Origin: a bacterium | GTDB lineage: Bacteria; Actinomycetota; Acidimicrobiia; Acidimicrobiales; Bin134 | Direction: 5' to 3' | NCBI GenBank assembly: GCA_028819295.1 | Contig: JAPPMA010000073.1 | Location: 211 to 56,861 of the forward strand | DNA length: 56,651 nt | Shown: positions 55,155-56,651 of the stretch, piece by piece | Layout of the letters: each line of letters begins with the position of its first letter | How positions within the stretch are numbered: the first letter of the stretch is position 1 | Notes under the pieces: model-generated | Databases searched by the model: none | Told to the model about the DNA's origin: nothing | The model's input: the letters and a program-made list of their open reading frames with translations, nothing else | Program-made: the position numbers and the translations under genes

Positions 55155-55829
55155 ATGGGGATGCGGCTTGTCCCCGAGCCCAGCCAGTGGGAGTTTCCGC
55201 CCGCGGAGTCGGCCGATGAGCACGGCTTGGTGGCGGTGGGGGCCGACTTGGCCCCGGGCACGCTGCTGGCTGCCTACCAGGCTGGCCTGTTCCCCATGCC
55301 GCTGGGGCGCACCGACAAGCTGGGGTGGTGGTCGCCCGATCCCCGAGGAGTCATCCCCCTCGACGAGCTGCGGATAACCCGCTCGCTGCGAAGGTCGCTG
55401 CGGCGCTACCGAATCACCGCTGATTTGGCTTTTGCCGACGTCGTCGACGCCTGTCGGACGATCGAGCGCCCCCATGGATGGATTTCACCGGACATTCGAG
55501 ATGCCTATGTGCGGTTGCACAAGCTGGGGTGGGCCCACAGCGTGGAAGCGTGGTCGGAGGACGGTGAGCTGGTGGGCGGACTGTACGGGGTATCGATTGG
55601 GGGGCTGTTCGCCGGCGAGTCGATGTTCCATGTAGACCGCGATGCGTCCAAGGTGGCGTTGGTGTCGCTGGTCGGCAGGTTGAATCACGGTGGTGTTGCT
55701 CGGCTGTTGGATGTGCAGTGGGCGACGGAGCACTTGCGGAGTTTGGGGGCGATGGAGATTTCTCGGAGTGAGTATTTGAGCAGGCTGAAAATAGTAGTGA
55801 AACAGCCTGCTCCGCCGTGGCCCCGCTAG
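55155..55829 (+). CDS. aat: leucyl/phenylalanyl-tRNA-protein transferase
   Basis: A 224-residue Aat: LVAVGADLAPGTLLAAYQAG, GLFPMPLG, WWSPDPRGVIPLDELRI, HGWISPDIRDAYVRLHKLGW, HSVEAWSEDGELVGGLYGV and GESMFH are the family motifs. It adds Leu or Phe to proteins with N-terminal Lys or Arg, marking them for ClpS/ClpAP-type degradation. ATG 55155 or ATG 55161 is the start. It is convergent with the MOSC gene with a CTAG stop overlap. Confidence 0.95.
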   Translation: MGMRLVPEPSQWEFPPAESADEHGLVAVGADLAPGTLLAAYQAGLFPMPLGRTDKLGWWSPDPRGVIPLDELRITRSLRRSLRRYRITADLAFADVVDACRTIERPHGWISPDIRDAYVRLHKLGWAHSVEAWSEDGELVGGLYGVSIGGLFAGESMFHVDRDASKVALVSLVGRLNHGGVARLLDVQWATEHLRSLGAMEISRSEYLSRLKIVVKQPAPPWPR

Positions 55830-56392
55830 GGAAGGCGGGTTATTTGGTCGCCTTGGCGTATGGGGCCGGGTTGGATCACTCGGGCGTTGATGCCGCGGAG
55901 GTTGAGGGCCCGGCCGGTGGGGGAGTTGACGAAGCGGAGAGCGTCTACGCCGAATCGGGCGGAGAACTTGGCGCACCCAGTGTGGGGCTCGGCGGTGACC
56001 TCGACAACGGACGTGCCAATGGCGAGTTGAGTGCCGGCCGGGAGGGTTTCCGAGCTGATGTCGAGGTCTATGTAGAGCTGGTCGCCCGCCAATGCCCAGC
56101 GGTCTTTCGGTCCGGCGATCGCGGCAGCCGTGCGAGCGTTCATGATGTTGATCTGGGCATCGATCAGCGGGCCGCCGTCGGATGTCTTGGTGGAGCCCCG
56201 TTGGCTCCAGGTGTCGCCGACCAGGCCCTCTTCCATGCTGAGTTGCCCGGATTCCAGCACTTCCCTCTCGTTCACCGCGGGCCGGCGAACGATCAATTGG
56301 AGTGTGCCGCGGTCTACAGGGGCTTGGCGGATGTGCTCCAGAGCTGCTTCTAGCTCTTCGGGCGTGCGGTGGCGAGCGGGGTCTGCGGTCAC
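55826..56392 (-). CDS. MOSC domain protein
   Basis: A 188-residue protein from GTG 56392, which overlaps the stop of the AccE-like gene (GTGA). The MOSC core includes the LVGDTWSQRGS segment, QINIMNARTAAAIAG, ALAGDQLYIDLD and the conserved Cys in HTGCAKFSARFG, which in this family handles sulfur in molybdenum-cofactor-dependent chemistry. The substrate is unknown. The coupling to an acyl-CoA carboxylase subunit gene is unexpected. Confidence 0.85.
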   Translation of the reverse strand: MTADPARHRTPEELEAALEHIRQAPVDRGTLQLIVRRPAVNEREVLESGQLSMEEGLVGDTWSQRGSTKTSDGGPLIDAQINIMNARTAAAIAGPKDRWALAGDQLYIDLDISSETLPAGTQLAIGTSVVEVTAEPHTGCAKFSARFGVDALRFVNSPTGRALNLRGINARVIQPGPIRQGDQITRLP

Positions 56393-56583
56393 TTCTTGAG
56401 GGACTGTCTCTGTTGACGGGTGGTTGCAGGCGCAGTCCACCAGCGACCGCTGAACCGCCAGCGCGATGGGGTGGCCGCTGGAGGTTGAGCGGCTGTGGGG
56501 CAGGGCCAGAGAACTTCATAGGCCACCAAAATGGCGGCCACTTGGGCTTCGGTCGGCTGCGGGGTGATCTGGACGGTGCTCAT
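56389..56583 (-). CDS. acyl-CoA carboxylase epsilon subunit-like protein
   Basis: A 64-residue protein: VQITPQPTEAQVAAILVAYE, a Pro/Ala-rich middle, then SRWRFSGRWW. This matches the short actinobacterial AccE pattern (ITPEPT helix plus a C-terminal W-R-x-S-x-R-W motif), which stabilises AccA-AccD complexes. AccE genes directly follow an accD; here that gene would lie beyond the right edge. Small size keeps the call tentative. Confidence 0.65.
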   Translation of the reverse strand: MSTVQITPQPTEAQVAAILVAYEVLWPCPTAAQPPAATPSRWRFSGRWWTAPATTRQQRQSLKK

Positions 56584-56597
56584 GGCTTCAACGAGTG

Positions 56598-56651
56598 CTA
56601 GTGGTGTGTCTTGGGTTTAGCGCCGTGGATTGCGACGGCAGCGGCGTTCCT
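56598..56651 (-). CDS. possible C-terminal end of the upstream gene (accD expected)
   Basis: On the minus strand an open frame enters from the right edge and ends at TAG 56598-56600, 14 nt before the AccE-like start. The 17 residues end PKTHH and do not resemble the usual AccD C-terminus, so this may not be the true frame. Confidence 0.25.
   Translation of the reverse strand, partial: RNAAAVAIHGAKPKTHH

Overview
The window looks like the replication-origin region of a high-GC actinobacterium, most likely of the Acidimicrobiia or a related deep branch. The gene order is the actinobacterial one known from Mycobacterium: sigM, anti-sigma, trxB, trxA, cwlM, then parB-parA-rsmG-khpB-yidC-yidD-rnpA-rpmH reading away from dnaA, then dnaA-dnaN-recF-DUF721-gyrB-gyrA-DUF3566-tRNA-Ile, and further on pstP, pknB, pabA and crgA. 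CrgA, PASTA-type PknB, CwlM, DUF3566 and an AccE-like subunit are actinobacterial markers. The absence of FhaA/FhaB, RodA, PbpA and PknA beside pknB argues against Mycobacterium or Streptomyces. No phage, insertion sequence, CRISPR array or island is visible; this is mostly core chromosome.

Layout. 1-4374 (+): the end of a Tad-type pilus/secretion cluster (three TadE/TadG-like pseudopilins) and a large membrane protein joining LysM domains to a BTAD-type transcription-factor module. 4371-5798 (-): a DUF4349 lipoprotein behind an ECF-sigma-type promoter. 5998-10432 (+): SigM-like sigma factor, a coupled mini-ORF, anti-sigma factor, a small membrane protein, thioredoxin reductase, thioredoxin and a CwlM-like regulator. 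10491-15877 (-): the par/yid/rnp operon with one parS site. 15878-16225: DnaA boxes and promoters between rpmH and dnaA. 16226-26254 (+): replication genes, gyrase, a TadE-like protein, DUF3566, tRNA-Ile and a 48-residue protein. 26274-27248 (+): a saccharopine dehydrogenase-like protein. 27288-32497 (-): a catabolic operon (luciferase-like oxidoreductase, TetR, MaoC, SDR, CoA transferase, HisN-like phosphatase) with a palindromic operator at its head. 32568-36228: pheA, larB, larC and a metallo-hydrolase. 36248-41544: tRNA-Leu, PstP, PknB, PabA, CrgA, paired DnaA boxes, a zinc-ribbon protein and DoxX. 41548-45715: an Ldh-family dehydrogenase, a zinc-type alcohol dehydrogenase, an M23 peptidase and a hypothetical. 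45774-50501 (-): a B12-dependent acyl-CoA mutase operon (large and small subunits, MeaB, acyl-CoA dehydrogenase). 50636-56651: SnoaL-like, MazG-like, asd, lysC, a double cyclophilin, aat, MOSC and an AccE-like protein.

How the genes work together: replication and segregation (dnaA, dnaN, recF, gyrAB, parAB/parS); membrane and wall biogenesis under Ser/Thr phosphorylation (yidC, yidD, PknB, PstP, CwlM, CrgA, M23); redox homeostasis with a dedicated sigma factor (sigM, trxAB); and acyl-CoA catabolism (two operons).

The most unusual signals are (a) many short direct duplications with a spacing close to 36 or 72 bp, several at gene starts, where they create mini-ORFs copying the downstream protein's first residues; (b) more than a dozen genes with a TANNNT -10 box 6-9 nt before the start codon, implying leaderless mRNAs; (c) natural gyrase variants at quinolone-site residues; (d) a mutase with the isobutyryl-CoA-type rather than the methylmalonyl-CoA-type active-site residue. 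Everything here was read by eye; no alignment, fold prediction or database search was run.
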